This document shows, piece after piece, positions 42,604 to 51,381 of a stretch of 64,000 nt of DNA. How positions within the stretch are numbered: the stretch's first letter is position 1; the number at the start of each line of letters is the position of its first letter. Both the position numbers and the translations under genes were made by a program. The notes under the pieces are model-generated. The model saw only the letters and a list, made by a program, of their open reading frames with translations. It had not been told where the DNA came from and searched no databases. The stretch is from Murimonas intestini (GTDB taxonomy: Bacteria; Bacillota; Clostridia; Lachnospirales; Lachnospiraceae), in contig NZ_JANKBI010000001.1 of assembly GCF_024622195.1 (NCBI RefSeq), positions 744,001-808,000 on the forward strand, read 5' to 3'.

Positions 42604-43311
42604 ATGAAAAAAATAGCAATATTACAGTCCAACTATATTCCTTGGAAGGGATATTTTGACATCATCAACATGGTGGATGAATTTATACTTTACGACGATA
42701 TGCAGTACACCCGCCGGGACTGGCGCAACAGAAACAAGATCAAAACAACAGACGGAGTCAAATGGCTCTCTATTCCTGTTATCAATAAGGGGAAATTCTT
42801 TCAGAAAATAAACGAAACAGAAGTGCTTGACCATAAATGGTGCCAGGAACACTGGAAAACCATTTCCTATAATTATGCCAAAGCGCCTCATTTCAAGGAG
42901 TATTCGGACCGCATCAGAAAAGTCTACGAGGCCTGTGAAAATGAAACATACATAAGCCGCATCAATTACCTTTTTCTGACAGAGATATGCCGAATTCTGA
43001 ATATCAACACAAAAATCACCTGGTCCTCTGACTATGAGCTGGTGGATGGAAAAACAGAACGGCTGGTGGGTCTGTGCAAATCGGCTGGCGGAACAGAGTA
43101 TCTCTCCGGCCCCGCTGCCAGAGATTATATCGTAGACGAACTTTTCGAGGAGGCCGGCATCACTTTAAAATATATGGACTACTCAGGCTACCCGGAATAC
43201 TCCCAGCTCTTCGGCGCCTTCGAGCATGCCGTCTCTGTGCTGGATCTTATCTTTAACGAAGGTGACAATGCCTGCAGATATATGAAAAGCTTTGGAATGA
43301 GCTCCCTTTAA
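42604..43311 (+). CDS. WbqC-like family protein
   Basis: 235 residues from the ATG at 42604 (GGAGG upstream); an ATG seven codons earlier is rejected. AILQSNYIPWKGYFDIINMVDEFILYDDMQYTRRDWRNRNKI is the family signature at the N terminus; TEYLSGPAARDYI and SVLDLIFNEG follow. WbqC-like proteins are found in O-antigen and capsule loci and are thought to act in amino-sugar formation or N-acylation, but no reaction is settled. It lies divergent from the ATP-grasp/EamA/GT2 genes, so it is a probable partner. Confidence 0.9.
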   Translation: MKKIAILQSNYIPWKGYFDIINMVDEFILYDDMQYTRRDWRNRNKIKTTDGVKWLSIPVINKGKFFQKINETEVLDHKWCQEHWKTISYNYAKAPHFKEYSDRIRKVYEACENETYISRINYLFLTEICRILNINTKITWSSDYELVDGKTERLVGLCKSAGGTEYLSGPAARDYIVDELFEEAGITLKYMDYSGYPEYSQLFGAFEHAVSVLDLIFNEGDNACRYMKSFGMSSL

Positions 43312-43329
43312 GAAGAAGCTCTAAACCAC

Positions 43330-43380
43330 AAAAGGACAGTCCTGTTATCCCCCATGGGATACCAGAACTGCCCTTTTTAT
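43330..43380. terminator. Bidirectional terminator between the WbqC gene and rpoD2
   Basis: AAAAGGACAGT pairs with ACTGCCCTTTT (one mismatch), enclosing ATCCC/GGGAT. On the plus strand it ends in TTTTTATTT; on the minus strand in CCTTTTGTGG. It stops the WbqC transcript and probably rpoD2 from the other side. Confidence 0.85.
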
Positions 43381-43387
43381 TTCTGAG

Positions 43388-43437
43388 GCAATGAGCCCCG
43401 TGAACATGCCTGTATGTGAATTTGGCGGCTGCCGCGA
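43388..43437. repeat. Dispersed palindromic repeat, copy 2
   Basis: GCAATGAGCCCCGTGAACAT, then GCCTGTATGTGAATTTGGCG and GCTGCCGCGA. It shares GTGAACATGCCTG-ATGTG-ATTTGGCG with copy 1 at 32909-32969. It is located just after the stop of rpoD2, as copy 1 is after the MATE gene. Confidence 0.72.
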
Positions 43438-43442
43438 TCATA

Positions 43443-44567
43443 TCAGATAAGAAAATCCTTCAGCCTCTTGCTTCTGGACGGATGGCGCAGCTTGCGCAGA
43501 GCCTTCGCCTCTATCTGACGGATACGTTCTCTGGTGACATTGAATTCTTTTCCTACTTCTTCCAGGGTCCTTGCCCGGCCGTCTATCAGGCCGAAGCGCA
43601 GCTGTACTACCTGCCTCTCCCTGTCTGTCAGAGATTCAAGTGCAGTCCCAAGCTCCGCCCGGAGCATAGAAAATGCCGCTGAATCTGCCGGTGAAAGCGC
43701 AGAATCGTCCTCAATGAAATCTCCAAGATGGCTGTCATCCTCCTCACCGATAGGTGTATCCAAAGATACAGGATCCCTGGAGATCTTCAGTACTTCACGC
43801 ACCTTTGACACAGGCACATTAAGACGCTCTGCCACTTCTTCCGGGGTCGGTTCACGCCCCAGCTCCTGCAGCAGGGTCCTTGTCATCCTGAGTGTCTTAT
43901 TGATGGTCTCTACCATATGGACGGGTACACGGATAGTCCTGCCCGTGTCAGCAATTCCCCTGGTTATAGCCTGGCGGATCCACCATGTGGCATATGTACT
44001 GAACTTGTATCCTTTTGTGTAATCGAATTTATCTACAGCCTTCATAAGCCCCATATTTCCCTCCTGGATCAGATCCAGGAAAGGCATTCCGCGGCCAACG
44101 TATTTTTTTGCGATACTGACAACAAGCCTTAAGTTAGCTTCCGTGAGGGACTTCTTAGCTTCTTCATCGCCCTGTTCAACTTTTTTTGCCAGCTCCACTT
44201 CTTCTTCTGTACTGAGCAGAGGTACATTACCGATCTCCTTTAAATACATTCTGACCGGATCCTCTGTGCTGACGCCTTCCAAGACATCCACATCGTCAAT
44301 GATCTCGACTTCATCCTCCTCATCCAGAAGGATATCGTCATCGCTTTCCAAAAGCAGGTCGACTGTGTCTTCTTCAACGCCAGATTGTAAAATATCAATA
44401 TTGCTTTTCTCGAGATATTCCAGGATAAGGTCCATCTTATCCTCGCTCAGCTCGATTCCCTTGAATGCGTCATTAATCTCACTGTATTCCAACACATTCT
44501 TCTTCGTCCTGGCTAATTCCACCAGACCTTTTAACGCTTTTGTAAATTGTTCCTGAAATTCATCCAT
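43443..44567 (-). CDS. rpoD: RNA polymerase sigma factor RpoD, copy 2
   Basis: 374 residues. Regions 1.2, 2, 3 and 4 are all complete: DPVRMYLKEIGNVPLLSTEEE, LRLVVSIAKKYVGRGMPFLDLIQEGNMGLMKAVDKFD, FSTYATWWIRQAITRGIADTGRTIRVP, GREPTPEEVAERL, DRERQVVQLRFGL, VTRERIRQIEAKALRKLRHPSRSKRLKDFL. An acidic stretch (LLLESDDDILLDEEDEVEIID) fills region 1.1. Its DNA-binding residues look the same as those of copy 1, so both should read the same promoters. It has its own very good promoter. Confidence 0.95.
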   Translation of the reverse strand: MDEFQEQFTKALKGLVELARTKKNVLEYSEINDAFKGIELSEDKMDLILEYLEKSNIDILQSGVEEDTVDLLLESDDDILLDEEDEVEIIDDVDVLEGVSTEDPVRMYLKEIGNVPLLSTEEEVELAKKVEQGDEEAKKSLTEANLRLVVSIAKKYVGRGMPFLDLIQEGNMGLMKAVDKFDYTKGYKFSTYATWWIRQAITRGIADTGRTIRVPVHMVETINKTLRMTRTLLQELGREPTPEEVAERLNVPVSKVREVLKISRDPVSLDTPIGEEDDSHLGDFIEDDSALSPADSAAFSMLRAELGTALESLTDRERQVVQLRFGLIDGRARTLEEVGKEFNVTRERIRQIEAKALRKLRHPSRSKRLKDFLI

Positions 44568-44612
44568 ATATATTTACTCTCTCCTAAGGTTATGAAGATA
44601 TCGTTCCTACCT

Positions 44613-44641
44613 ACAATACCATTTTTGACATTCCCTGTCAA
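44613..44641 (-). promoter_or_regulatory. Promoter of rpoD2
   Basis: On the minus strand a perfect TTGACA (44636-44641), 17-base spacer, TATTGT (44613-44618). It overlaps the final codons of lspA, so rpoD2 can be transcribed alone or by read-through from clpX-lspA. The leader is about 40 bases. Confidence 0.82.
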
Positions 44642-45096
44642 CTTTTGTGGTGTGTATTCCAAAAAATAAACAGAATAGAGCCTAAAAAGATAAAAATATC
44701 AGAGATATTGAAAACCACCTGGCGGAACTTTTTCCATTTGACATTGAAGCTGAAATAGTCCACCACATATCCCCGAACCAGCCTGTCACACACATTGCTC
44801 AGGGCTCCGCCTGTTACCAGGGCTAGCGAAAATTTTAGAAATCCTCTGCCCTTCAGCCCAAGGCTGTATAAAAATCCCAAAACCACACAAAGCGCAAGCC
44901 CAAGTGAAAATCCGGCCACCATCTCCTGACGGCCCTCCATAAAGTTTAACATGGCCCCTTTGTTGTGTACTTTTCTCAGGAGGAATTTTCCTCCCAGGAT
45001 CTCCCTGGCCTCTCCTTCTTTTCCCTCATTCTCTATCTTCTGTTTGATATAAGAATCCGCGCCAAAGATCGAAGCAGGTATTAATAAATAAAACAT
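44638..45096 (-). CDS. lspA: Signal peptidase II (prolipoprotein signal peptidase)
   Basis: 152 residues, four helices. The catalytic Asp pair is present: GGALSNVCDRLVRGYVVDYFSF (first Asp in the VVDY segment) and VFNISDIFIFLG (second Asp). NKGAMLNFMEGR corresponds to the N-terminal conserved box, where most relatives have NxGAAFG; here MLN replaces AAF, a small departure. It cleaves lipoproteins such as the ComEA and GerMN proteins. Three bases after the clpX stop with GGAGG inside clpX. Confidence 0.88.
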   Translation of the reverse strand: MFYLLIPASIFGADSYIKQKIENEGKEGEAREILGGKFLLRKVHNKGAMLNFMEGRQEMVAGFSLGLALCVVLGFLYSLGLKGRGFLKFSLALVTGGALSNVCDRLVRGYVVDYFSFNVKWKKFRQVVFNISDIFIFLGSILFIFWNTHHKS

Positions 45097-45099
45097 TTA

Positions 45100-46608
45100 C
45101 TAGCCCTCCAGGCTCAGGACGCCTCTCATCTCAATATGGGGACCGCCCGTATGCTCAATATACTGTCTTGTGATCACTACAGTACCAATATTGTCATCTT
45201 TTGGTATCTCATACATGATATCCAGCATGAACTCCTCTATGATCGCCCTCAGAGCCCTCGCGCCTGTCTTTTTCTCCAATGCCTTTTCAGCGATGGCCTC
45301 AAGGGCCTGATCCTCAAATTCCAGCCTGACCTCATCTAAAGCCAGCAGCTTCTGGTACTGCTTAAGTATGGCATTCTTCGGTTCCTTCAATATTTTTACC
45401 AGCATATCTTTTGTAAGTCCCTGAAGCGTATAGACAATGGGAAGCCTTCCGATGAACTCAGGGATCATCCCAAAGTTCCTGATGTCCTCCAGAGTCACCT
45501 TGCTCAGGATATCCGGATCATTGTCATATTTATCCTTTAAATCCGCCCTGAAGCCTATGGAAGCCTGCTTGTTCAGCCTTTCCTTTATAATGTCTTCCAG
45601 CCCCGGGAATGCGCCGCCACAGATAAATAATATATTTCTTGTATTGACTGTTGTAAGAGGAACCATGGCATTCTTGCTGTTGGCCCCCACAGGCACCTCC
45701 ACATCGCTTCCCTCTAAAAGCTTCAGCATGCCCTGCTGCACTGATTCTCCGCTGACATCCCTCTGGTTTGTATTCTTCTTTTTTGCTATCTTGTCAATCT
45801 CATCGATGAAGATGATTCCCCGCTCAGCTTTCTCCACATCATTGTCGGCTGCAGCCAGAAGCTTTGTGACAACACTCTCAATATCATCTCCAATATAGCC
45901 CGCCTCTGTGAGGGAGGTGGCATCTGCTATGGCCAGGGGCACATCCAGCAGCCTTGCCAGAGTCTTTACAAGATAAGTCTTCCCGCTTCCGGTTGGCCCG
46001 ATCATCAGCATATTTGACTTTTCAATCTCAATATCATCCATGCTCCCTGTCTCCACCCTTTTATAATGGTTATAGACAGCTACAGAAATAACTTTCTTCG
46101 CATACTCCTGGCCGATCACAAACTCATCCAGCTGAGCCTTGATCTTATGAGGCGCCGGGATCGATTTAATATCAAAAGCCACATGCGGCTCCTCCTTCGG
46201 CTTCTTTTTCTTTATCTTCTGCCTCTGGGGGATCTGGTCTGCCATGTCATTGAGGTTGAAAAAACTGAGGTTTGGCATATTTGTCATATTAGGCATGTTT
46301 GTCATATTCGACAGCATATCCGCATAAGGCATATTAGGGTCATTCATGGAATCAAATGCCTTCTGCATACACTCTGAGCAAATATGAATGTTGTTCGGAA
46401 GATGGACCATCTTTCCCGCCCTGCTTTCCGGCCTGCGGCAGACAAAACAGACATCCTCATACTCATCTTCAGTCTTCTTTCCGCCTTCTTTTTTATTTTT
46501 ATCAGCAGAAGCTGCTTTTACCTTTTCCGGTTTGTCATTATCATCTGCATGATCCTCATGCAGTGAATCTATATCCAGAATTTCATCTATATTATTATTA
46601 TCAGACAT
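45100..46608 (-). CDS. clpX: ClpX-like unfoldase with extended N terminus
   Basis: 502 residues, about 80 longer than typical ClpX. Residues 1-50 are an acidic, low-complexity extension. The zinc-binding domain follows: Cys54, Cys57, Cys77, Cys80 (CFVC and CSEC). A Met/Asn/Pro-rich linker (NMTNMPNMTNMPN, 101-113) and a basic stretch (KIKKKKPKEE) precede the AAA core: Walker A GPTGSGKT (204-211), pore loop EAGYIGDD, Walker B FIDEID (267-272). SIGF corresponds to the IGF loop that docks on ClpP. No clpP or trigger factor gene is adjacent, unlike the usual clpX. Its function may be that of a second, specialised unfoldase. Confidence 0.92.
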   Translation of the reverse strand: MSDNNNIDEILDIDSLHEDHADDNDKPEKVKAASADKNKKEGGKKTEDEYEDVCFVCRRPESRAGKMVHLPNNIHICSECMQKAFDSMNDPNMPYADMLSNMTNMPNMTNMPNLSFFNLNDMADQIPQRQKIKKKKPKEEPHVAFDIKSIPAPHKIKAQLDEFVIGQEYAKKVISVAVYNHYKRVETGSMDDIEIEKSNMLMIGPTGSGKTYLVKTLARLLDVPLAIADATSLTEAGYIGDDIESVVTKLLAAADNDVEKAERGIIFIDEIDKIAKKKNTNQRDVSGESVQQGMLKLLEGSDVEVPVGANSKNAMVPLTTVNTRNILFICGGAFPGLEDIIKERLNKQASIGFRADLKDKYDNDPDILSKVTLEDIRNFGMIPEFIGRLPIVYTLQGLTKDMLVKILKEPKNAILKQYQKLLALDEVRLEFEDQALEAIAEKALEKKTGARALRAIIEEFMLDIMYEIPKDDNIGTVVITRQYIEHTGGPHIEMRGVLSLEG

Positions 46609-46658
46609 ATGGTATCCTCTCTTTATTTTTCGACTTAATTCCCATACTATACTTTAGT

Positions 46659-46687
46659 ATTATAGCCCAGATGGATATCTTACACAA
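46659..46687 (-). promoter_or_regulatory. Promoter of clpX
   Basis: On the minus strand TTGTGT (46682-46687), 17-base spacer, perfect TATAAT (46659-46664), about 50 bases before the ATG. No CtsR-type direct repeat or CIRCE element was seen. Confidence 0.72.
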
Positions 46688-46705
46688 GTGAAGATTTTAT
46701 AAACA

Positions 46706-46753
46706 AGAATGAGAACTCTGCCCGGACAAATGCCCGAAAAGCGTTCCCATTCT
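46706..46753 (-). terminator. Terminator of htrA
   Basis: AGAATGGGAAC pairs with GTTCTCATTCT (one mismatch) around a 26-base loop with a smaller CGGGC/GCCCG hairpin. Downstream on the minus strand is TGTTTATAAAATC. It separates htrA from the clpX promoter. Confidence 0.6.
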
Positions 46754-46772
46754 AATCATGATCCGTATTCTT

Positions 46773-48479
46773 TTATCTCTGGAATATCCCATCTGACCTT
46801 TCCGGCAGCTGCCCTTGCTGCTGTCCCTCACCTGAGGAAGACGCTGCTTCCGGTTTCTCACCAAGTGTGATCGTAACTGTTCTCTCTATATATTCGCCAT
46901 TATCAGCTGTTGCCACAACCACATCTATAGTCTCGCCGACTTTGTAGTACTTCATCCTCTCCAGCAGGTCACTGGCTGACGCCACGTTCACGCCATCGAC
47001 TTTTATGATGATATCGCCCTTATGGATTCCTGCCTTCTCTGCCGGGGTTCCTTCTGTTACTTCATATACAAAAGCTCCTGACGGCATGTTGTACACCTGC
47101 CTGGCCTCTGCGGAGACATCATATGGGGAAATTCCCATATATCCCTTTTCTTCCTCTGTCACCTTGCTCCTCGTCGTGCGGTTCATCAGCTCGTCTAGTA
47201 TCGGCTTCGCCGTATTGATTGGGATTGCGTATCCCATACCTTCCACACCGGACGCTGCTGCCTTTACAGAATTGATTCCTATAAGTTCTCCCTTTATATT
47301 GAGAAGCGCGCCGCCGCTGTTTCCAAAGTTTATGGCTGCATCAGTCTGTATCATGCTGTTTGTTATATTGTCAACTGTCACTTCCCTGTTCAGGGCGCTG
47401 ATATATCCTGCTGTCAGCGACTGTCCGTAGCCAAGAGCATTTCCTATGGCTATGGCCTGCTGTCCTACCTCAAGTGAATCAGAGTCACCAAGGGTAGCTA
47501 TTTTTATCTGTTCTTTAACATCCGCCGGAATGTCAGAGAGATTTACTGCCACTACAGCCAGGTCATGGTCAGGATCTGTACCCTTTACCTGAGCCTGGAC
47601 AACTGAACTCTCAGGATCATCCACATCTACTGTAAAGTACACACTGAGCTCTTCTGCCCCATCCACCACATGATTATTAGTTGCTATGAGAAGTTCTGAA
47701 TCATTCTGGTCAATAATAACACCTGAACCGCTGCTGAGTGCTTCCCTCTGTGTTGTCCCGAAAAACAGATCCTGGACTTCTTTCACACTCTTATTCGTGA
47801 TCGCCACGATAGAAGGCATTGAATTCCTGGCTACCGCTGCAACACCATCAGACGATCCGCTGACAGCATTAACTTCTTTAGACTCTGCCTCTGTACCTGA
47901 AGCGCTGCCCTGCATCTCTTTTGAAGATATACCACTGTCTATGCCCTTGGCAGTCTCAATCTTGTTTTTTCCGGCAGCCGTAACTGTATCCTGTCCTGTT
48001 ATTTTAGCTCCAAAATAATTTGTCGCCTGGAAGGCTGCCCCGCCCACTACGCCAAATACAAGAGCCAGACATGCCGCAACTGCTATCTTACGACCCAGCC
48101 CTCTCTTGTGAGGCTGTTTTTCCTTTTTCTCTTTCTCAGGTTTCGGAGGTTCCTGCTGGTAATAGCCCTGGTAATTTCCATACCCGCCGTACCCCTGCCC
48201 GTTTCCCTGGCCTCCGTCTGAATACCTGTAAGTATTTCCTGATGACTGCTGTCCCGACTGATTGTCATTCTGCTGGTAAGACTGGCTTCCTGTACTGCTG
48301 TATGGCTGATTTCCAAAATTTCCCGTTCCCGTGGCATTGCTGCCTTTTTCATAAGTATAATGATAAAAAGACGAATTTTCACTGCTCCCCTGCTCCTGCG
48401 GCACGGTTTCCCTCTCTGTGCTTGTGTTCTCAGGCTCTGTATGATTTACAGGATCAGTATTATCGAACTCGTTATTCAT
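46773..48479 (-). CDS. htrA: HtrA/DegP-family membrane serine protease with PDZ domain
   Basis: 568 residues. An N-terminal cytoplasmic region of about 130 residues, rich in Gln, Asn, Gly and Tyr; a single membrane helix (about 131-155); a linker; a trypsin-like domain with His270 (ATNNHVVDGA), Asp306 (DHDLAVV) and Ser388 (FGNSGGALL); and a PDZ domain (about 450-545; AYVYEVTEGTPAEKAGIHKGDIIIKVDG-type). It degrades or refolds damaged surface proteins. GGAGG lies close to the ATG. The unusual N terminus may bind the membrane or a partner. Confidence 0.94.
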   Translation of the reverse strand: MNNEFDNTDPVNHTEPENTSTERETVPQEQGSSENSSFYHYTYEKGSNATGTGNFGNQPYSSTGSQSYQQNDNQSGQQSSGNTYRYSDGGQGNGQGYGGYGNYQGYYQQEPPKPEKEKKEKQPHKRGLGRKIAVAACLALVFGVVGGAAFQATNYFGAKITGQDTVTAAGKNKIETAKGIDSGISSKEMQGSASGTEAESKEVNAVSGSSDGVAAVARNSMPSIVAITNKSVKEVQDLFFGTTQREALSSGSGVIIDQNDSELLIATNNHVVDGAEELSVYFTVDVDDPESSVVQAQVKGTDPDHDLAVVAVNLSDIPADVKEQIKIATLGDSDSLEVGQQAIAIGNALGYGQSLTAGYISALNREVTVDNITNSMIQTDAAINFGNSGGALLNIKGELIGINSVKAAASGVEGMGYAIPINTAKPILDELMNRTTRSKVTEEEKGYMGISPYDVSAEARQVYNMPSGAFVYEVTEGTPAEKAGIHKGDIIIKVDGVNVASASDLLERMKYYKVGETIDVVVATADNGEYIERTVTITLGEKPEAASSSGEGQQQGQLPERSDGIFQR

Positions 48480-48611
48480 ATAAACTACCTCCTTTTTATT
48501 CTCTGTCTGTAACTATTCACAGTTTATCAGGGAATTGTGTTCAATCTGTGTTTAATCTTTTAAAAGTTTATTTCAAGCCACATTTTTTGCCGAAAAGGAG
48601 ATTTCCGGTTA

Positions 48612-50438
48612 CTACTCTACAGTGACAGACTTTGCCAGATTTCTTGGTTTATCCACGTCGCAGCCCTTTCCGATAGCCACATAGTATCCGAAAAGCTGCA
48701 GCGGGATGACCGCCAGGGAGTTTGTGAAGTATTTATTGTTCTTCGGGATATATATCACATAGTCAGCGCTTTTTTCCACTTCTACATTATCCGCATTTGT
48801 CACTGCCAGTATAAAGGCACCCCTTGTTTTTACCTCAACCATATTGCTGATCATCTTTTTATAGAGGTCTTCCTGTGTCAGGACAGCGGCTACCAGCGTC
48901 CCCTCTTCTATCAGTGAGATGGTGCCATGCTTCAGCTCCCCGGCAGCGTAAGCCTCGGAATGGATATATGAGATTTCTTTCAGCTTCAGGGAACCCTCAA
49001 GAGAGATCGCATAATCGATTCCACGCCCTATAAAGAAAACATCTTTTGCGGCAATATATCTGTTTGCAAACTTCTGTATCTTTTCTTTATTATTCAGAAG
49101 CATCTCTATCTGCTGCGGAAGAAGCTGCAGATCCCGGATGTATCCGGCCAGTTCTTCATCATTGATCCTGCCCCGCACATGGGCAAACTTCAGGGCAAGG
49201 AGATATTCTGCAATGAGCTGGGTGCTGTACGCTTTTGTGGTGGCTACAGCTATCTCCGGCCCCGCCCAGGTATACATTACATTATCCGCCTCCCGGGCAA
49301 TAGAGCTTCCAACCACATTCACTATCCCCAGAACTCTGCAGCCTCTCGCTTTCGCTTCTCTGAGGGCAGCAAGGGAATCTGCCGTCTCACCTGACTGGCT
49401 GACAATAATTACAAGAGTTCCTTCCTCCAGTATAGGATCCCTGTACCTGAATTCTGAGGCCAGGTCTACCTCTACGGGAATCCTGGCAAGTCCCTCAAAA
49501 ACATATTTTGCAGTCACACCTGTATGATATGCTGAGCCGCAGGCCACTATGAAGATCTTTCTGACAGCCCTGATCTCTTCGTCTGTCATGCCCAGTTCCT
49601 CTATTTCAATCCTGCTGCCTTTCAGCCGGGGATTCAGAGTATCGGTGACTGCCTTTGGCTGTTCATACATCTCCTTCTGCATAAAATGCTCATAGCCGCC
49701 CTTTTCAGCCGCACTGATATCCCACTCGATCGTCACTGGTTCCTTTTCGATCTCCTCAGCGTCTATATTATAAAAAGTCATGGAATCCTTTTTAAGTACC
49801 ACAACCTCCTCATTCTCTATAAAATATACCCTTCTCGTATATTTTAATACGGCCGGCACATCTGAGGCGATCAGATTGCCCCCCTCTGCGTGTCCCACGA
49901 TGAGCGGGCTGTCTTTTCGGACTGCGTACAGCTCGTCAGGGTGATCCAGAAACATGATTCCAAGAGCATACGAGCCCTCCACCCTGTTCATGATCTTTGT
50001 CACTGTCTCCAGCGGATCGCCTTTATAATAGTAATCCAGAAGGTGGGCCACAACCTCTGTATCCGTATCTGATATAAATTCATAGCCCTTTGACTGAAGC
50101 TTTTTTTTCAACTTTATATAGTTTTCTATGATCCCATTATGTACAACCACAATGGAACGGTCTTTATTAAAATGCGGATGAGCATTTGTATCTGTAGGCG
50201 CCCCGTGGGTGGCCCATCTTGTATGGCCTATCCCCGAAGTTCCGGGCATAGTCTCCCCTCCATGGGTAAGCTCCTCCAGGACCTTCAGCCTTCCGGTTGA
50301 CTTTGTCATCTTTATCTCGCTTCCGTCATAGACAGCGATGCCGGCCGAATCATATCCCCGGTATTCCAGCTTAGACAATCCATCCAAAAGGATGGGGCCC
50401 GCCTGATTCTCACCAATATAACCTACAATTCCACACAT
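48612..50438 (-). CDS. glmS: Glutamine--fructose-6-phosphate aminotransferase
   Basis: 608 residues from the ATG at 50438 so that Cys follows Met, as needed for the N-terminal nucleophile (MCGIVGYIG); AGGAGG is eight bases upstream. The glutaminase domain (1-240; EYRGYDSAGIAV, HTRWATHGAPTDTNAHPH) is followed by two SIS domains (FIVACGSAYHTGVTAKY, VIIVSQSGETADSLAAL, SVTVE end). It makes glucosamine 6-phosphate for peptidoglycan and amino sugars. Only 16 bases separate it from the GT gene, so the glmS ribozyme found in many Bacillota is not present. Confidence 0.96.
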   Translation of the reverse strand: MCGIVGYIGENQAGPILLDGLSKLEYRGYDSAGIAVYDGSEIKMTKSTGRLKVLEELTHGGETMPGTSGIGHTRWATHGAPTDTNAHPHFNKDRSIVVVHNGIIENYIKLKKKLQSKGYEFISDTDTEVVAHLLDYYYKGDPLETVTKIMNRVEGSYALGIMFLDHPDELYAVRKDSPLIVGHAEGGNLIASDVPAVLKYTRRVYFIENEEVVVLKKDSMTFYNIDAEEIEKEPVTIEWDISAAEKGGYEHFMQKEMYEQPKAVTDTLNPRLKGSRIEIEELGMTDEEIRAVRKIFIVACGSAYHTGVTAKYVFEGLARIPVEVDLASEFRYRDPILEEGTLVIIVSQSGETADSLAALREAKARGCRVLGIVNVVGSSIAREADNVMYTWAGPEIAVATTKAYSTQLIAEYLLALKFAHVRGRINDEELAGYIRDLQLLPQQIEMLLNNKEKIQKFANRYIAAKDVFFIGRGIDYAISLEGSLKLKEISYIHSEAYAAGELKHGTISLIEEGTLVAAVLTQEDLYKKMISNMVEVKTRGAFILAVTNADNVEVEKSADYVIYIPKNNKYFTNSLAVIPLQLFGYYVAIGKGCDVDKPRNLAKSVTVE

Positions 50439-50454
50439 GTTCATTTCCTCCTTT

Positions 50455-51378
50455 TTATTGATGCCCGCAAAAATAATGTCTGTTCATGGTACATTTTAAT
50501 ACCAGCCATTTTGGAAGCTTCTTATATGCCTTCCCCATCCTGTACCCTAAAAACTTAAATCCGCTCTTAAGGACAAGATCAAAGATCAGCCACGGTTTAT
50601 GGATTTTACAAAGATATGAGGCTGTCTGCTTTACCAGCTTTATCCCCTCACTCTCTGACCTGGCCATCCCAAACACCTCCGGGTGGTCAGCCTGTGAAAC
50701 TCCCATATCAAAATTCCTGTGAAACTGCTCAAGGCAGCCGTAATTATGGGAATGGACCACCTTAGCGTCCGCCGCATATGCGATCTTAGCTCCGGCCTGG
50801 ATCAGCCTGCCGGCAAAAATCATATCTTCATTAAAAATCGTGTGTTTTTCAAAGCCTCCCAGCTTCTCATACCAGCTGCGGCTGTATGCCGCGCAGACAT
50901 TGGAACAGAAGAATGTCTTGATCCCCATCTCCTGCAGGTCTTCCTTTGATTTGATCCTGCTCTGTCCGGGATAATTAAAGCTTCTTGTATATTTTTCTAC
51001 AATGCTGCAGTCCTCACAGGGAAGCTGCCTGGCATATGCCACCCCTATGCCGGGATCTTCAAAACATGCCGCCAGCCTTTCAACAAGGCGCTCATCCGCC
51101 GGAACTGCATCCTGCGTCATAAACAAAATAATATCTCCGTCCAAAAGACAGGCGGCCCTATCTCTAGTGCCGCCATGGTCAAATTCTTCCCGGGGAAGGT
51201 GCCTGATCTCTACATTCGGCAGCTTATCATATCCCTCCTTTGGGAAGAGGGACGCGTCCGTATTCATAACGAGGATGCGTCCGATCTGATACGTCTGCTT
51301 AAAAAGCATCTGCATCAGATTATGAAATTTTTCATCCGGCTTAAAAGTCGGTATTACTATATCTACAGTTTTTTTCAT
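50455..51378 (-). CDS. Family 2 glycosyltransferase (rhamnosyltransferase-like)
   Basis: 307 residues. VDIVIPTFKPDEKFHNLMQMLFKQTY at the start, then HGGTRDRAA and FMTQDAVPADE (the DXD equivalent), FFCSNVCAAYSRSWYEKLGGF and NEDMIFAGRLIQAG, a pattern shared with RfbF/RfbN-type rhamnosyltransferases. No membrane segments; a basic C-terminal region suggests peripheral membrane binding. It begins three bases after the LCP gene. Acceptor unknown. Confidence 0.87.
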   Translation of the reverse strand: MKKTVDIVIPTFKPDEKFHNLMQMLFKQTYQIGRILVMNTDASLFPKEGYDKLPNVEIRHLPREEFDHGGTRDRAACLLDGDIILFMTQDAVPADERLVERLAACFEDPGIGVAYARQLPCEDCSIVEKYTRSFNYPGQSRIKSKEDLQEMGIKTFFCSNVCAAYSRSWYEKLGGFEKHTIFNEDMIFAGRLIQAGAKIAYAADAKVVHSHNYGCLEQFHRNFDMGVSQADHPEVFGMARSESEGIKLVKQTASYLCKIHKPWLIFDLVLKSGFKFLGYRMGKAYKKLPKWLVLKCTMNRHYFCGHQ

Positions 51379-51381
51379 CCT

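Noticed and set aside
48501..48525. Possible third MITE end (GTAACTATTCAC) upstream of htrA; similar short matches near 659 and 17068
   Set aside because: Only one end-like motif is found at each place, with no second inverted end or target duplication, so these are remnants at best or chance matches.
50439..50454. glmS ribozyme
   Set aside because: There is no space for one between the glycosyltransferase stop and the glmS ribosome site.
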